Assembly: GCA_021828185.1 (NCBI GenBank)
Contig: JAKASI010000001.1
Span: forward strand, 496,001 to 560,000
From: an archaeon
Lineage (GTDB): Archaea; Thermoproteota; Nitrososphaeria; Nitrososphaerales; UBA183
Direction of reading: 5' to 3'
DNA length: 64,000 nt
Shown piece by piece: positions 15,109-23,438 of the stretch (position 1 is the stretch's first letter; each line of letters starts with the position of its first letter). A model generated the notes under the pieces. It had not been told where the DNA came from. It saw only the letters and a list, made by a program, of their open reading frames with translations, and did no database searches. The position numbers and the translations under genes are program-made.

Positions 15109-16230
15109 ATGCCATCGTCCAAGGTCTCAGCGATACCGCTGGAGCTTATTCAGCCGCACCCCAGGCTGGCGTTCAGGTTCAGGTACGAGGTCGATTCGTT
15201 GGCCGAGTCGATCAGGGAGACCGCCGACGAGAGCACCCCCAATGGGCAGCTCAATCCCGGCAGGGTCGTTAGGGCCGAAGGCGAACGCTACTACGTCTAC
15301 ATCGGAGTCAGGAGGTTCCTTGCCATGAAGACCCTGCATGAGAGGACGCGGGACGCCAGGTTCGGGGTCTTCAACGCGTACGTGGACGAAGGACTGTCCG
15401 AACTCCAGATGTTCCTTAAGGCGAAGGCCGAAAACGAGGAGGAGAAGGGCGAAAGGCAGCCTCTGTCGCTTCTGGAGCAGGTGTCCGGGATTCGCAAAAT
15501 CAGGGACAGCTTCGAACCGGAGAAGGCGCCTCCTTCGGTCAGGAGGCTCCTGACCCTGGCGGACAGGATGGAAGAGGCCCGACTGAAGAAGATGCACGAA
15601 GCCGAAGGGGCGGTGGGATCCCGCTTCACCGAGAAGCAGCTCGAGGGCCTGGCGAGAATGAAGGGAGACGAAGCTGAGTTCTACACCACCGCGGCCTCCA
15701 TGGTCGCCTTCGGCGTTGAAGATGCAGAGGTTGCGGAGAAGAAGAGGGACGCGGCGTTCAGCCTGACCTGGTTCAAGCGGTCGTTTCCTGAAATCAAGCC
15801 GGAGACGAAGCCGCTCCCCAAACTTGCTCCTCCTGCCACCGAAGTGAGCGGGCCCGAGGTACACGAAGTGGATGTCCTCCTGGCTCCTTGCCCACGTTGC
15901 GGTGGGGGGAACCTGATCAGGGTCGACGGGGAGATCGCGGTGACCCACGTCCCGCCTGACCCAGACGGAAAGGCCGTGACGATGGTGGCGGACACAGTAA
16001 GCAGGGCGAAGCTCGTGTGCTCCCACTGTGGTGGGGAGGTCTTCGTGTTCGTGAGACACATTGAGGGCTTCAAGTATGCTCTAGCTGCATCCACCTCTGC
16101 CGCGTTCAGGGACCCACGGGAAGAGGCGGAGACCCTCGATTTGAGGTTCGACCGAGAGGAGGATTCGTGGCAGAGAATTGAAGGCGACAGGGTAGTCGGC
16201 CCAATCGTGCTTGTCCCCAAGAAACGGTGA
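15109..16230 (+). CDS. ParB-like protein with C-terminal zinc ribbon
   Basis: The first 80 residues match the ParB/sulfiredoxin-fold N domain: IPLELIQPHPRLAFRFR, then SLAESIRET, NGQLNPGRVV and YVYIGVRRFLAM. A helical middle follows (about 100-235), where ParB proteins carry the DNA-binding helix-turn-helix. The C-terminal part holds two CxxC pairs (CPRCGGG near 265 and CSHCGGE near 305). ParB proteins bind centromere-like sites for plasmid partition, and some use CTP or act as nucleases. No ParA gene is present. It lies 9 nt after the zinc-ribbon gene and 7 nt before a winged-helix gene. Confidence 0.75.
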   Translation: MPSSKVSAIPLELIQPHPRLAFRFRYEVDSLAESIRETADESTPNGQLNPGRVVRAEGERYYVYIGVRRFLAMKTLHERTRDARFGVFNAYVDEGLSELQMFLKAKAENEEEKGERQPLSLLEQVSGIRKIRDSFEPEKAPPSVRRLLTLADRMEEARLKKMHEAEGAVGSRFTEKQLEGLARMKGDEAEFYTTAASMVAFGVEDAEVAEKKRDAAFSLTWFKRSFPEIKPETKPLPKLAPPATEVSGPEVHEVDVLLAPCPRCGGGNLIRVDGEIAVTHVPPDPDGKAVTMVADTVSRAKLVCSHCGGEVFVFVRHIEGFKYALAASTSAAFRDPREEAETLDLRFDREEDSWQRIEGDRVVGPIVLVPKKR

Positions 16231-16237
16231 CGCCCCA

Positions 16238-16612
16238 ATGAAGAGGCTCAACAGGGATGCGGTCACGGCCATGATCGTAATAGAAATGCTGACCGAAGGG
16301 GTCTACTTTGACATCCATGCCATTCGAAAGCTTCCTGTCTCCAAGGATCTCGTTACCAGGACTCTCAAAGCGCTCATCGCTGCCGGAGTTGTGACAAGGT
16401 CCAGAGCCAGGAGCAAGTATCTCCTCACAGACGAGTTCTTGGATGCGCTACGCCAAGAAATCGCGGGGAGGATGCCGAGGGGATCGTTCATCCATCACCC
16501 CGACCTGGCCATCTTCGAAGTATGCGGAATCTCTGACTGGTCGGCCGACGAGATCAAGGAATATGTTGACAGACTGAATCAGCGATGGATTCTCAGAAAG
16601 GGCTTCTCGTGA
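16238..16612 (+). CDS. Winged-helix DNA-binding protein (124 aa)
   Basis: ATG 16238 follows GGTGA by 9 nt. Residues about 25-75 form a winged helix (IRKLPVSKDLVTRTLKALIA, AAGVVTRSRARSKYLLTDEF). The C-terminal third is helical and could dimerise. It completes the 13990-16612 gene set and is followed within 4 nt by two copies of a 21-bp palindrome, the most obvious binding site for such a regulator. A repressor of the downstream small gene or an autoregulator of the partition operon are both possible. Confidence 0.7.
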   Translation: MKRLNRDAVTAMIVIEMLTEGVYFDIHAIRKLPVSKDLVTRTLKALIAAGVVTRSRARSKYLLTDEFLDALRQEIAGRMPRGSFIHHPDLAIFEVCGISDWSADEIKEYVDRLNQRWILRKGFS

Positions 16613-16615
16613 ACT

Positions 16616-16671
16616 AATGCGCGGCGTCTGCGCATTGTTTTCGGCGGATTAATGCGCGGCGTGTGCGCATT
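16616..16671 (+). repeat. Two copies of a 21-bp palindrome (operator-like)
   Basis: 16616-16636 and 16651-16671 each read AATGCGC-N7-GCGCATT, differing only at one central base. They start 35 bp apart, begin 4 bp after the winged-helix gene and end 10 bp before a TTAATA box. The half-sites are perfect inverted repeats. Layout and position suggest a dimeric regulator controlling the promoter at 16681, or a partition site for the ParB-like protein. Confidence 0.7.
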
Positions 16672-16680
16672 GTCCCCGGG

Positions 16681-16686
16681 TTAATA
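16681..16686 (+). promoter_or_regulatory. TATA-like box of the 16710 gene
   Basis: TTAATA about 27 nt before TTG 16710, directly downstream of the palindrome pair. Confidence 0.45.
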
Positions 16687-16709
16687 CTCGTGGAAGCCCT
16701 CTTCTAGGC

Positions 16710-16940
16710 TTGCCTGAGCGCGACCCTGTGGAAAGGTGCAGGTTCTGCGGCTACCTGTACTACACCGTGAAGCTGCCTGTCCACGAAGCAATCTGTTGCA
16801 CCAGAGCCGATTACGCCGTCCTCCCCCCTCTCTCCCAGACGAGCACCCCCCTGACGGTCCAAGAGTCGCATAGCTCCCGCACGAACATGGGGCGCTCGTA
16901 CAGCATGCAGCGGCCCACCTCTGGGGTATTGTCTGAGTAG
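16710..16940 (+). CDS. Small putative zinc-finger protein (76 aa)
   Basis: The TTG start is placed by the TTAATA box. The N-terminal half has CRFCGYLYYTVKLPVHEAIC, giving a C-x2-C...H-x3-C finger. The second half is Ser/Thr/Pro-rich and lies opposite a - strand gene over about 130 nt, where its sequence looks less protein-like. Either the two genes truly overlap tail to tail or this frame ends earlier in life than annotated. No family is recognised. Confidence 0.45.
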   Translation: MPERDPVERCRFCGYLYYTVKLPVHEAICCTRADYAVLPPLSQTSTPLTVQESHSSRTNMGRSYSMQRPTSGVLSE

Positions 16941-16999
16941 TGCTGGCAAGTCCCGCAGCATCTTTCTTGGGACCCTGCCCGGAAGCGAGGCGGGTCCAT
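16811..16999 (-). CDS. Small Cys-rich protein (62 aa)
   Basis: ATG 16999 lies 28 nt after a CTAAAT box. The core reads ERCCGTCQHYSDNTPEVGRC, then a short loop and VRELCDSWTV. CxxCxxY/F...G.C...C.SW is a pattern seen in tiny archaeal and bacterial zinc or Fe-S proteins. The frame overlaps the + strand gene tail by about 130 nt. Function unknown; nucleic-acid or protein binding is usual for such modules. Confidence 0.6.
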   Translation of the reverse strand: MDPPRFRAGSQERCCGTCQHYSDNTPEVGRCMLYERPMFVRELCDSWTVRGVLVWERGGRTA

Positions 17000-17024
17000 C
17001 TTTCGGGAATACCGACCTGGCGGG

Positions 17025-17030
17025 ATTTAG
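17025..17030 (-). promoter_or_regulatory. TATA-like box of the 62-aa gene
   Basis: CTAAAT on the - strand, about 28 nt before ATG 16999. Confidence 0.45.
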
Positions 17031-17097
17031 GCCGTGATCAAGCTAGGAAGGTCCCTCGGGAGGGGGAGAGGGCTTCCCGAAAGTGCGGCTGGTGCCG

Positions 17098-17103
17098 TTT
17101 TTA
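17098..17103 (+). promoter_or_regulatory. TATA-like box of the surface-protein gene
   Basis: TTTTTA about 27 nt before TTG 17127, supporting that start. Confidence 0.4.
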
Positions 17104-17126
17104 CCCCACGAGTAATTCACAGGTGC

Positions 17127-19448
17127 TTGAGGACGGCCATAGTAGCCTGTATTGTCATCGTCGCGTTGAGCGTAACCTTGGTTTCTGCACATGAGATGGC
17201 GTCAGGACCGGGCCCAAACGACCCCTGCGACTCCTATGGTGACTGCATTTCAAGTTCAATAAGCTACATCCGTTCCAACCCCGACGGCTCGTTCTATCCT
17301 GGGGACAGCTTCAAAGTCCCGGTTTCAATCACGTCTGGACCGAACACAACAACCTACTCTCTTTCATGGTCGTATGAATCCTCGGTCTTCCGGAGATCTG
17401 GCGATGCATTCGCCGTTGCCGGAAACAAGACTGGGACTTTCCCGATCACTGTCTCGGTCACGTTCGCAGGCTCCGCTGCTGTCGGCAACTCGACTCAGCC
17501 GTTCACTTCCACGCTTTCCGTATCAGAAAGTGTCACGGTCGTCCAATTGTTTGTCGCCTCACACTTCCAGGTAGCCAACGTCACGGGTCCTCACGGTTTC
17601 GTCCTCAGGAACCCAGACGGCAGCTTCTATCGTAACGACTCCTTCTGCGTCCAATGGAGCGCTTCGTTCCAGTTCTCCAGCGCCAGGACAGACATCCTGA
17701 TTAATGGGAGCGGCTCCCTTCCCGCCTTCCTAAGGCAGACGACTTCGAACTACACGGGGATCACACCCGGCAGGCAGGGGTTCGTGTGCTACGACATCAC
17801 CTTGACTGCGCCCTACTCCAACAGCACTCTCCCGCTCAACTTCAACGCCATCAACTGGCAGAAGGTCTCAATCGCCCACGTCGTCGGGAAGGTGCCATTT
17901 GCGGTGGTGCAGTACTCTCCAATGTTCTCCAGGTTCACCTACACCGACTACAACAGCGGCCTCTCTGATGCGTACGAAAAGCCCTTCGTCACCCTGGTCA
18001 GGTACGGCGGTAACCGCCCTGGCTACAGCTACGCAGGGAACGTCAACACGACCCCCTTCTATGCCCTGAACTCCACGGGGGAGCGGGCCCTGGTCGACAA
18101 CTACTCGTTCAGCACCGAGGGCTTCTCCCCCCTCTTCAACGAGAATCAGGGTGCGGCATTCAGACTCGGGTTCAACGACACAGGCAAGGTCGACCTGAAC
18201 ATCACCTCAACCAACAAGACCTCAACATTCCTCTTCGACTGGACCCACAGGGTTGTCAAGTACTACTTCTTGGGGCGGCCGGCAGACTTCCGGAAGTTCG
18301 TGCCGTTCGGAATCGAATACCTGAACGTCACCGAGCGGCTGTACTCCAGGAATTTTGCGGGAAGGAGCGCGGCCGTTATCAACACCAGCTACGCCTACCA
18401 GCCAGTCTTCTTCAGCGGCAACCTTACCTTCCGCGCCGTAGACCAGTACGGGAGACCAGACCCGGGCGTGAACATCACGCTGACAGCCGTCAACCCGAAC
18501 CCGCTCGACGCGTACCTCGTCCACGAAGTCGTCTCACTCTTCGGTAACGACAGCAAAGTCCTCCGTTTCTTTAAGGCCGACCTCTACAATGCCAGCGCCA
18601 GTTTCCAGACGCTCAGGCCGCGCTCGTCCGGGGACGGCGGGTGGGAGTTTCTAGTCAACCAGACGAACCTGCAGCTGGACGGGGACCCCCCCAGCGCATT
18701 TCAGGTCACGGTGGCCGGGCACGGAACAGCCTTCGCTTACTCCTTCTCGAACTCCTTCGGTCTCTACCTCATTCCGAGCCTTCCCGTGCAGTCGAACTCG
18801 AGCCTCCTGGAATGGGGGAACGCGACCGCCTACACCTTCGGCGGGAGCGTCCAGTTCAGGTCGATGCCGCTTGCATTCAACTTCTCCATGCCCACGCCCT
18901 TCCTTTCATGGTCGGGGCCCGCCGACTGGAACGGCATGTTCCTGCCCCCTGTAACCGAGCCCGGCGGGTACTCGATGTACTACCCCTTCCTCTACGGGGA
19001 GAATAACACCGTGATCGTCAACGTTGCGGGAGGGGGCGCGTCCGCATCCTCTGTCGCCCAAGGGGGATCCGTCTACACCACGATAGACGTCGGTCCGGAG
19101 TCCGGTGGCGCGCAATCGTTCTGGGTCCGGGATGGCAACGGGACCACAGGCCAACTCCTCTTCTCTTCGCCCCTGCTGGTCAACATGGACCCTCCGGCGC
19201 CTCCGGGTTTCGAAGGGGCCCAGAGCTTCACGTGGTCTCCTGACCGAAATGGCACCGTCACCATCGGAATCGTGAACTCGTTCGGGGTCAGCACTCCGGT
19301 CGGGTATTACGAGGCGACCGTTCACTCCCCGAAGACAAGTCTCGATTACTCGTTCCTGTGGGTCTTCTTGGCAGCCTGCGCAGCTTTCATCGTTCTGGGG
19401 AGATTCCTGCACCGCCGAGGTACTTCCGGTCCAGAAACCAAAGACTAG
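17127..19448 (+). CDS. Large glycosylated cell-surface protein
   Basis: A 773-aa protein. From TTG 17127 it begins with a textbook signal peptide (basic start, AIVACIVIVALSVTLVSA), while a GTG at 17034 would add 31 unlikely residues. The outer part is beta-rich with more than 20 NxS/T sequons. A single C-terminal helix (FLWVFLAACAAFIVLGRFL) and RR-containing tail anchor it. Segments such as NPDGSFYPGDSF and NPDGSFYRNDSF recur near residues 45 and 165, suggesting repeated immunoglobulin-like domains. It faces the - strand VirB4-like gene, so it may be an adhesion or mating-surface protein of the element. Confidence 0.8.
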   Translation: MRTAIVACIVIVALSVTLVSAHEMASGPGPNDPCDSYGDCISSSISYIRSNPDGSFYPGDSFKVPVSITSGPNTTTYSLSWSYESSVFRRSGDAFAVAGNKTGTFPITVSVTFAGSAAVGNSTQPFTSTLSVSESVTVVQLFVASHFQVANVTGPHGFVLRNPDGSFYRNDSFCVQWSASFQFSSARTDILINGSGSLPAFLRQTTSNYTGITPGRQGFVCYDITLTAPYSNSTLPLNFNAINWQKVSIAHVVGKVPFAVVQYSPMFSRFTYTDYNSGLSDAYEKPFVTLVRYGGNRPGYSYAGNVNTTPFYALNSTGERALVDNYSFSTEGFSPLFNENQGAAFRLGFNDTGKVDLNITSTNKTSTFLFDWTHRVVKYYFLGRPADFRKFVPFGIEYLNVTERLYSRNFAGRSAAVINTSYAYQPVFFSGNLTFRAVDQYGRPDPGVNITLTAVNPNPLDAYLVHEVVSLFGNDSKVLRFFKADLYNASASFQTLRPRSSGDGGWEFLVNQTNLQLDGDPPSAFQVTVAGHGTAFAYSFSNSFGLYLIPSLPVQSNSSLLEWGNATAYTFGGSVQFRSMPLAFNFSMPTPFLSWSGPADWNGMFLPPVTEPGGYSMYYPFLYGENNTVIVNVAGGGASASSVAQGGSVYTTIDVGPESGGAQSFWVRDGNGTTGQLLFSSPLLVNMDPPAPPGFEGAQSFTWSPDRNGTVTIGIVNSFGVSTPVGYYEATVHSPKTSLDYSFLWVFLAACAAFIVLGRFLHRRGTSGPETKD

Positions 19449-19465
19449 AAGCCGGAAGCCGAGAA

Positions 19466-21388
19466 TTATCCGGTGACTTCCTTCGGCCTAGTCGTGAACA
19501 GCTTCGACTCCGCGTCGCTCAAGAGGTTATAGAAAGGCAAGTGACCATCCTGGGTAAGCAGCACCCCCTGTCCTATCTTGGCGTTGGTGATGAACCGCTC
19601 CTCCCTGTCGCTCAGGTTGAACGCCTCCCGCAGCGTGGCTGAGGCGGCCGGGTCCTGCTTGAGGACGAACTTCGTGGCGCATGACTCGACCATCTCTCTC
19701 CCCGGCCCGACCACCCCTCCCCTCCCCATCAGGTCAGATACCAACTGCGTCGCGAGCGTGAAGTTGGTGTTGTAATGTCTCGCAGTCCTGGCGATCTCCG
19801 GCACGTACTCGACGGCGAGCTGGAAGTATGGCTTGCCGGTCCTGGGGTTGACCTCTACAAGCGCCCACCCCTCGTCGATGACAATCGCCTTCCGCTGCGA
19901 CACCGGGAAGACGCTTATGTCTTGGATTGTCTTCCAGACCGCCGCGAGGGTCAGGAATGCCGCCGCGTCCCTCAGCTCGCCGGGGGGCAGGTCGTAGAGG
20001 ACGAACACCATCCTCCTGCTGACCTCCATCTCCCCCTCGAAGAGGAAGCTGTAGGGCGGGAGGTTGGCCTGGAGGCGCTTCCTCAGCTCCCCCTCCACTT
20101 TCGTCATTAGGTCGGCCACGCTGGAGGAGCGGTCCGAAGCGATGTACAGGTCAGCCACTAGGTTGGGCTCGCCTTCGATCTTCGCAACGCTCGCCAGGAA
20201 GTTGGCCGCCCTTCGCTTGTCCGGAAAGACGACGAAAGGGTCGAGACCCGCACCCTTCTCCTTCGTGAACCTGTGCACCATGCACCCCGTGATTCCCGCG
20301 AACGAGGTCTCGTACCTGCCGTCGGGGCCGAAGGCGTACTCGGGCTTCACGATCGAGTCGAAGACGAAGGCGCACATGTCCGGGTCCGACAGCAGCATCC
20401 TGGCGAAGAGGGTCTTGACCAGTGTGCTCTTCCCGTACCCCGTCTGCCCCATGACCGCCAGGTTGTAGTTCTCCTTCTCGAACACGTCGAAGATAATCGC
20501 GTTGCCCGTCTGGAGGCTCTGCCCGAAGAAGACCCCCTTGGGGTCTATGATGTCCAGCCCCGAGAAGGGGAAGAAGACAGTGGCCGCGGCCGTCGTCAGG
20601 AAGAACCACTGGCCCCTCGCCCACTCCGGCCCCTTGTCCGTGAGCAGAGGCTCCTGCAGGTAGCGCGGGGAGTCCATCTCGTCGACAATGCCCCCAAGCG
20701 CCTGCCTCAGCTTCTTCCGGGAGGCGACCAAGTCCGGGTACGACTTCTCCCGCAACCTGATACTGACCTTGGCCTTGAAGAGCCGCTCGTTCCCTGCCGC
20801 GATCGACTGCGCCGCAGCCTGGACTCGCTGCAGTTCCGCCTCCCTTTCAGGGTTGAAGAGACGACCGTCCATCTCCCTGAGGAGGAGCCCCGAGCGGAGG
20901 GCCTTCGCCCTCTGCCTTGAGAGGGTCCTGGCCTGGTGGGGTTCGATAGGGAGCAACTGGAGCCTGACCGAGTACGCCAGCCCGTACACCCTGGTCAGGA
21001 AGGCAGGCTCCATAGACCCTCCGAGCCTGGTAATGTTGAACGTCTGGATGAGCTGCTGTTCGGTGTCGACCACGTACCTGCTGCTGACGTGGGAGACCCC
21101 AATCTCCGGTACGGCCGGGACCCTGACGAACTTTCCGGGGCCGACAAGCCCCGCCAGCAGGTCGTCAATCTGGGAGCCTGACCCGACGAAGAAGCGCATG
21201 TAGGGGACGGGATACGAGGAGCCCAGAGCGTCCACCTTCCTGATGTCCTTCACCACCTCGAAGCTGACAGGGTCGGTCAGCGAATTCAGAAAGGACGCGA
21301 ACTGGTCCAGGACCCTCGCCTGCTCCTTCTCTGGAAGGTTGGCGAGGTTGATTGACCTGAGCTCATAGACGCAGGACAGGCCGGCCAC
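19466..21388 (-). CDS. VirB4/TraC-type conjugation ATPase
   Basis: A 640-aa protein. Walker A (GQTGYGKSTLVKTL) lies near residue 315 and Walker B (KAIVIDEGWALV) near residue 500. The C-terminal RecA-like half continues with ARTARHYNTNFTLATQLVSD and ends like VirB4 proteins. The N-terminal 300 residues match the VirB4 pilus-docking part. VirB4 powers pilus assembly or DNA passage in type IV secretion. GTG 21388 is 25 nt after a TTAAAT box, so it has its own promoter although the PrgI-like gene lies 33 nt upstream on the same strand. Confidence 0.9.
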   Translation of the reverse strand: MAGLSCVYELRSINLANLPEKEQARVLDQFASFLNSLTDPVSFEVVKDIRKVDALGSSYPVPYMRFFVGSGSQIDDLLAGLVGPGKFVRVPAVPEIGVSHVSSRYVVDTEQQLIQTFNITRLGGSMEPAFLTRVYGLAYSVRLQLLPIEPHQARTLSRQRAKALRSGLLLREMDGRLFNPEREAELQRVQAAAQSIAAGNERLFKAKVSIRLREKSYPDLVASRKKLRQALGGIVDEMDSPRYLQEPLLTDKGPEWARGQWFFLTTAAATVFFPFSGLDIIDPKGVFFGQSLQTGNAIIFDVFEKENYNLAVMGQTGYGKSTLVKTLFARMLLSDPDMCAFVFDSIVKPEYAFGPDGRYETSFAGITGCMVHRFTKEKGAGLDPFVVFPDKRRAANFLASVAKIEGEPNLVADLYIASDRSSSVADLMTKVEGELRKRLQANLPPYSFLFEGEMEVSRRMVFVLYDLPPGELRDAAAFLTLAAVWKTIQDISVFPVSQRKAIVIDEGWALVEVNPRTGKPYFQLAVEYVPEIARTARHYNTNFTLATQLVSDLMGRGGVVGPGREMVESCATKFVLKQDPAASATLREAFNLSDREERFITNAKIGQGVLLTQDGHLPFYNLLSDAESKLFTTRPKEVTG

Positions 21389-21409
21389 GCCTGCTCAGGC
21401 CCTCACGTG

Positions 21410-21416
21410 ATTTAAC
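21410..21416 (-). promoter_or_regulatory. TATA-like box of the virB4-like gene
   Basis: GTTAAAT on the - strand, about 25 nt before GTG 21388. Confidence 0.5.
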
Positions 21417-21421
21417 GGGGC

Positions 21422-22069
21422 CTAGCCGACGTGTTCCTTGGCCTCGAGAAGGTTTACTCCCTTCGCGTTGACCGTGATTCTGAACCTGGAAAGGGGCTGC
21501 TCGGAGCCCTGGAGCTTGATCATCCCGTCTTTGACCCCGATGTCCCCTACCTGCGGGACGTACATCAGGCGGTACTCGCCGTTCTCCCGGGTCACGGCGG
21601 CTTCGTCACGGACCGTTCCGTCAACGACGACCTGCACCCTGGTCGGCGCGCCGACCCTGACCCTGTCCGTGAACGTGAACGGAACCGGGCTCCTGAAATC
21701 GTCCACGGTGATCTGGTGGGAGGCGGTCAGTTCACCGGCCCTTGAGGTGGAAGCAGCTGAGGTTGTCTCCGGGCTCCTGCCCCTGCCCTTCGCCAGCCAG
21801 TAGTACAACTGCATCTCGACAGGGACCATCTTCACCCTTCGCGTGACGAGGCCGAAGTACCCGACGGCGACCAGCAACCCGAAGATGACGAATCGCCCCG
21901 CGAATGGGATGCCCTCAATGGCAAAACCGGCCGGCAGGGAGACGACCAGCGCGACAGCGGCCACTCCAGCCAGCGTGAAGAGCTGCCTTGCGGAGATGGT
22001 GGTGCCCCCAAGCTGGAAGAGCCCCTTCTCCCACCACAGTTCCTCGCGCCACCAAGTGGACTCGGACAC
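21422..22069 (-). CDS. PrgI/VirB3-like membrane protein with outer C-terminal domain
   Basis: A 215-aa protein. Residues 25-80 hold two close helices (LFTLAGVAAVALVVSLPAGF and FVIFGLLVAVGYFGL) with a W-rich start (WWREELWWEKG), as in PrgI/VirB3 partners of VirB4. After a Ser/Thr-rich linker (about 95-110) a beta domain of about 100 residues follows (QITVDDFRSPVPFTFTDRV to ITVNAKGVNLLE). That extra domain is not usual for PrgI. The GTG start lies 25 nt after a GTTTTAG box. Its place directly before virB4 supports the assignment. Confidence 0.7.
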   Translation of the reverse strand: MSESTWWREELWWEKGLFQLGGTTISARQLFTLAGVAAVALVVSLPAGFAIEGIPFAGRFVIFGLLVAVGYFGLVTRRVKMVPVEMQLYYWLAKGRGRSPETTSAASTSRAGELTASHQITVDDFRSPVPFTFTDRVRVGAPTRVQVVVDGTVRDEAAVTRENGEYRLMYVPQVGDIGVKDGMIKLQGSEQPLSRFRITVNAKGVNLLEAKEHVG

Positions 22070-22090
22070 GCTCAGTGTTGCTTGGGCGGG

Positions 22091-22097
22091 CTAAAAC
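22091..22097 (-). promoter_or_regulatory. TATA-like box of the PrgI-like gene
   Basis: GTTTTAG on the - strand, about 25 nt before GTG 22069. Confidence 0.5.
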
Positions 22098-22266
22098 GGC
22101 AAGGTTCCAGAGGGAGGCGCAATGAACCCTATGAGCGGCGGAGAGGCCTTTTGTGGGATTACCACCCAACTAATAGTTCTCTGGTCTGTTGATTGAAGTT
22201 AATGTCCGGAGCCGGTCTCATAGTAATGTAATTACCATGAAGTGAGAAACGCACCATATAGAAGCA

Positions 22267-22288
22267 TTTAATACCGTGTTTCGCACGG
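22267..22288 (+). promoter_or_regulatory. TATA-like box with overlapping dyad before the HTH gene
   Basis: TTTAATA (22267-22273) is followed directly by CCGTG-TTTCG-CACGG (22274-22288). A perfect 5-bp dyad between the box and the start codons (GTG 22294, ATG 22300) is a likely operator, perhaps for the ArsR-like product itself. Confidence 0.5.
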
Positions 22289-22299
22289 CAAACGTGAGT

Positions 22300-22632
22300 A
22301 TGTCTGTCATGGCCCTGAAGTTCATCGTCGATGGGACAGCCGAGATGATGCTGCATCCTGCCCGGTTCCAGATTCTGCAGTACCTACGCGAGGCAGGGGA
22401 GCCCAGGTACGTCGACCAGATCGCGAAAGCCAAGGGGATACACCCGAGGATGGTGTCGCACCACCTGGACGTGCTGCAGGAGCAGGGGCTGATTGAGTGC
22501 AAGCACGAGCTGCAAAAGGTAAACGGGTCCAACAGAGAGGTGGCCGTACGCTGGTCTTGGGCGACCGACAAGGCAGAGAAGGTCATTCAGGACATCCAGG
22601 AGAGCACGAAGGTGAAGAAGAATGAAGGCTAA
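22300..22632 (+). CDS. ArsR-type winged-helix regulator
   Basis: A 110-aa protein with an ArsR/HTH_20 fold: HPARFQILQYLREAGEPRYV, then KGIHPRMVSHHLDVLQEQGL and a wing around NREVAVRW. No metal-binding cysteine pair is visible. It overlaps the M48 peptidase gene by 11 nt, so the two are co-translated. GTG 22294 sits 25 nt after the TATA box and could be the true leaderless start, adding two residues. It likely controls its own operon through the dyad at 22274. Confidence 0.78.
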   Translation: MSVMALKFIVDGTAEMMLHPARFQILQYLREAGEPRYVDQIAKAKGIHPRMVSHHLDVLQEQGLIECKHELQKVNGSNREVAVRWSWATDKAEKVIQDIQESTKVKKNEG

Positions 22633-23437
22633 TCTGATATCACTCGGTGCGATATGGGACTACATCTACGGGACTTTCAGAATCAGGAGGTTACTGCTAC
22701 TCTCAGTCGCACTGCTCAGCTGGCTGTTCACAGTCCCAGTGCTTGTCATGCTGCCTGGCTGGACGCGGGTCGACCTCATCTATCTGTACGTCGGGCTGGC
22801 ATATGTCACAGGTTTCTGCATGTACGGGGCGTTCAGGCATCCCCTAAAGACGATACTGGCGTCGGTTTTCCTAGGGTGGAGGTACAAGTCGAGAGAGTTC
22901 ACCCCGGAAGCGTACAGGGACTACGGAGTGACCGAAATCGTCAACGCGATGGGGATTAAGAAGAAAGTTAGGGTGTACGTCACGCCAAACCCCTGGATTG
23001 AGGGCCCGTACACCGACGCCACCCGGAACAAAGTCTACATCCCACTGAAGTGGATGAATAGGTTCCCACGCTTGGACATGCGAGGAGTGCTGGGCCACGA
23101 AATAGGACACATCAAGACCAAGGGGAGATTCATTCGCGAGCTAATCGCAATGGTCGGCGGAATTGCCGGCGTTACTTTTCTTCTTGGGACGTACTCGATT
23201 AGCATCATCACCGTAACAATCTTCGAATTTGCCCTGGCCTTTCTCGTATTGACCTTCTTCTCATGGAGGAACGAATTAAGGGCTGACTTGGAAGGTGCTA
23301 AGGTGACGGGGCCAGAGGGCCTGATTTCGATATTCGAACAGTTGAAGGCAGAAGGCCACAGGGACGATCCTTCAGAGACACATCCTTCCTTGAGTGACAG
23401 AATCGCTCGCCTTTCAGTCCTTCTCCCTCTGAGGTGA
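22622..23437 (+). CDS. M48-family (HtpX-like) membrane metalloprotease
   Basis: A 271-aa protein with two N-terminal helices (about residues 22-45 and 55-80) and two more near 180-215. The zinc motif HEIGH is near residue 160 (GVLGHEIGHIKTKG) and the third-ligand motif ELRADLEGAKVTG near 222. HtpX/Ste24-like enzymes degrade or process membrane proteins on the cytoplasmic face. It is coupled to the ArsR-like gene and followed after 1 nt by a small two-helix protein, forming a three-gene unit. In a conjugative element it could process envelope or pilus parts. Confidence 0.87.
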   Translation: MKANLISLGAIWDYIYGTFRIRRLLLLSVALLSWLFTVPVLVMLPGWTRVDLIYLYVGLAYVTGFCMYGAFRHPLKTILASVFLGWRYKSREFTPEAYRDYGVTEIVNAMGIKKKVRVYVTPNPWIEGPYTDATRNKVYIPLKWMNRFPRLDMRGVLGHEIGHIKTKGRFIRELIAMVGGIAGVTFLLGTYSISIITVTIFEFALAFLVLTFFSWRNELRADLEGAKVTGPEGLISIFEQLKAEGHRDDPSETHPSLSDRIARLSVLLPLR

Positions 23438-23438
23438 T

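Noticed and set aside
15127..16059. Long - strand open frame opposite the ParB-like gene
   Set aside because: Antisense to a recognisable ParB-fold protein; composition is Arg/His/Leu-biased and no start signal is present.
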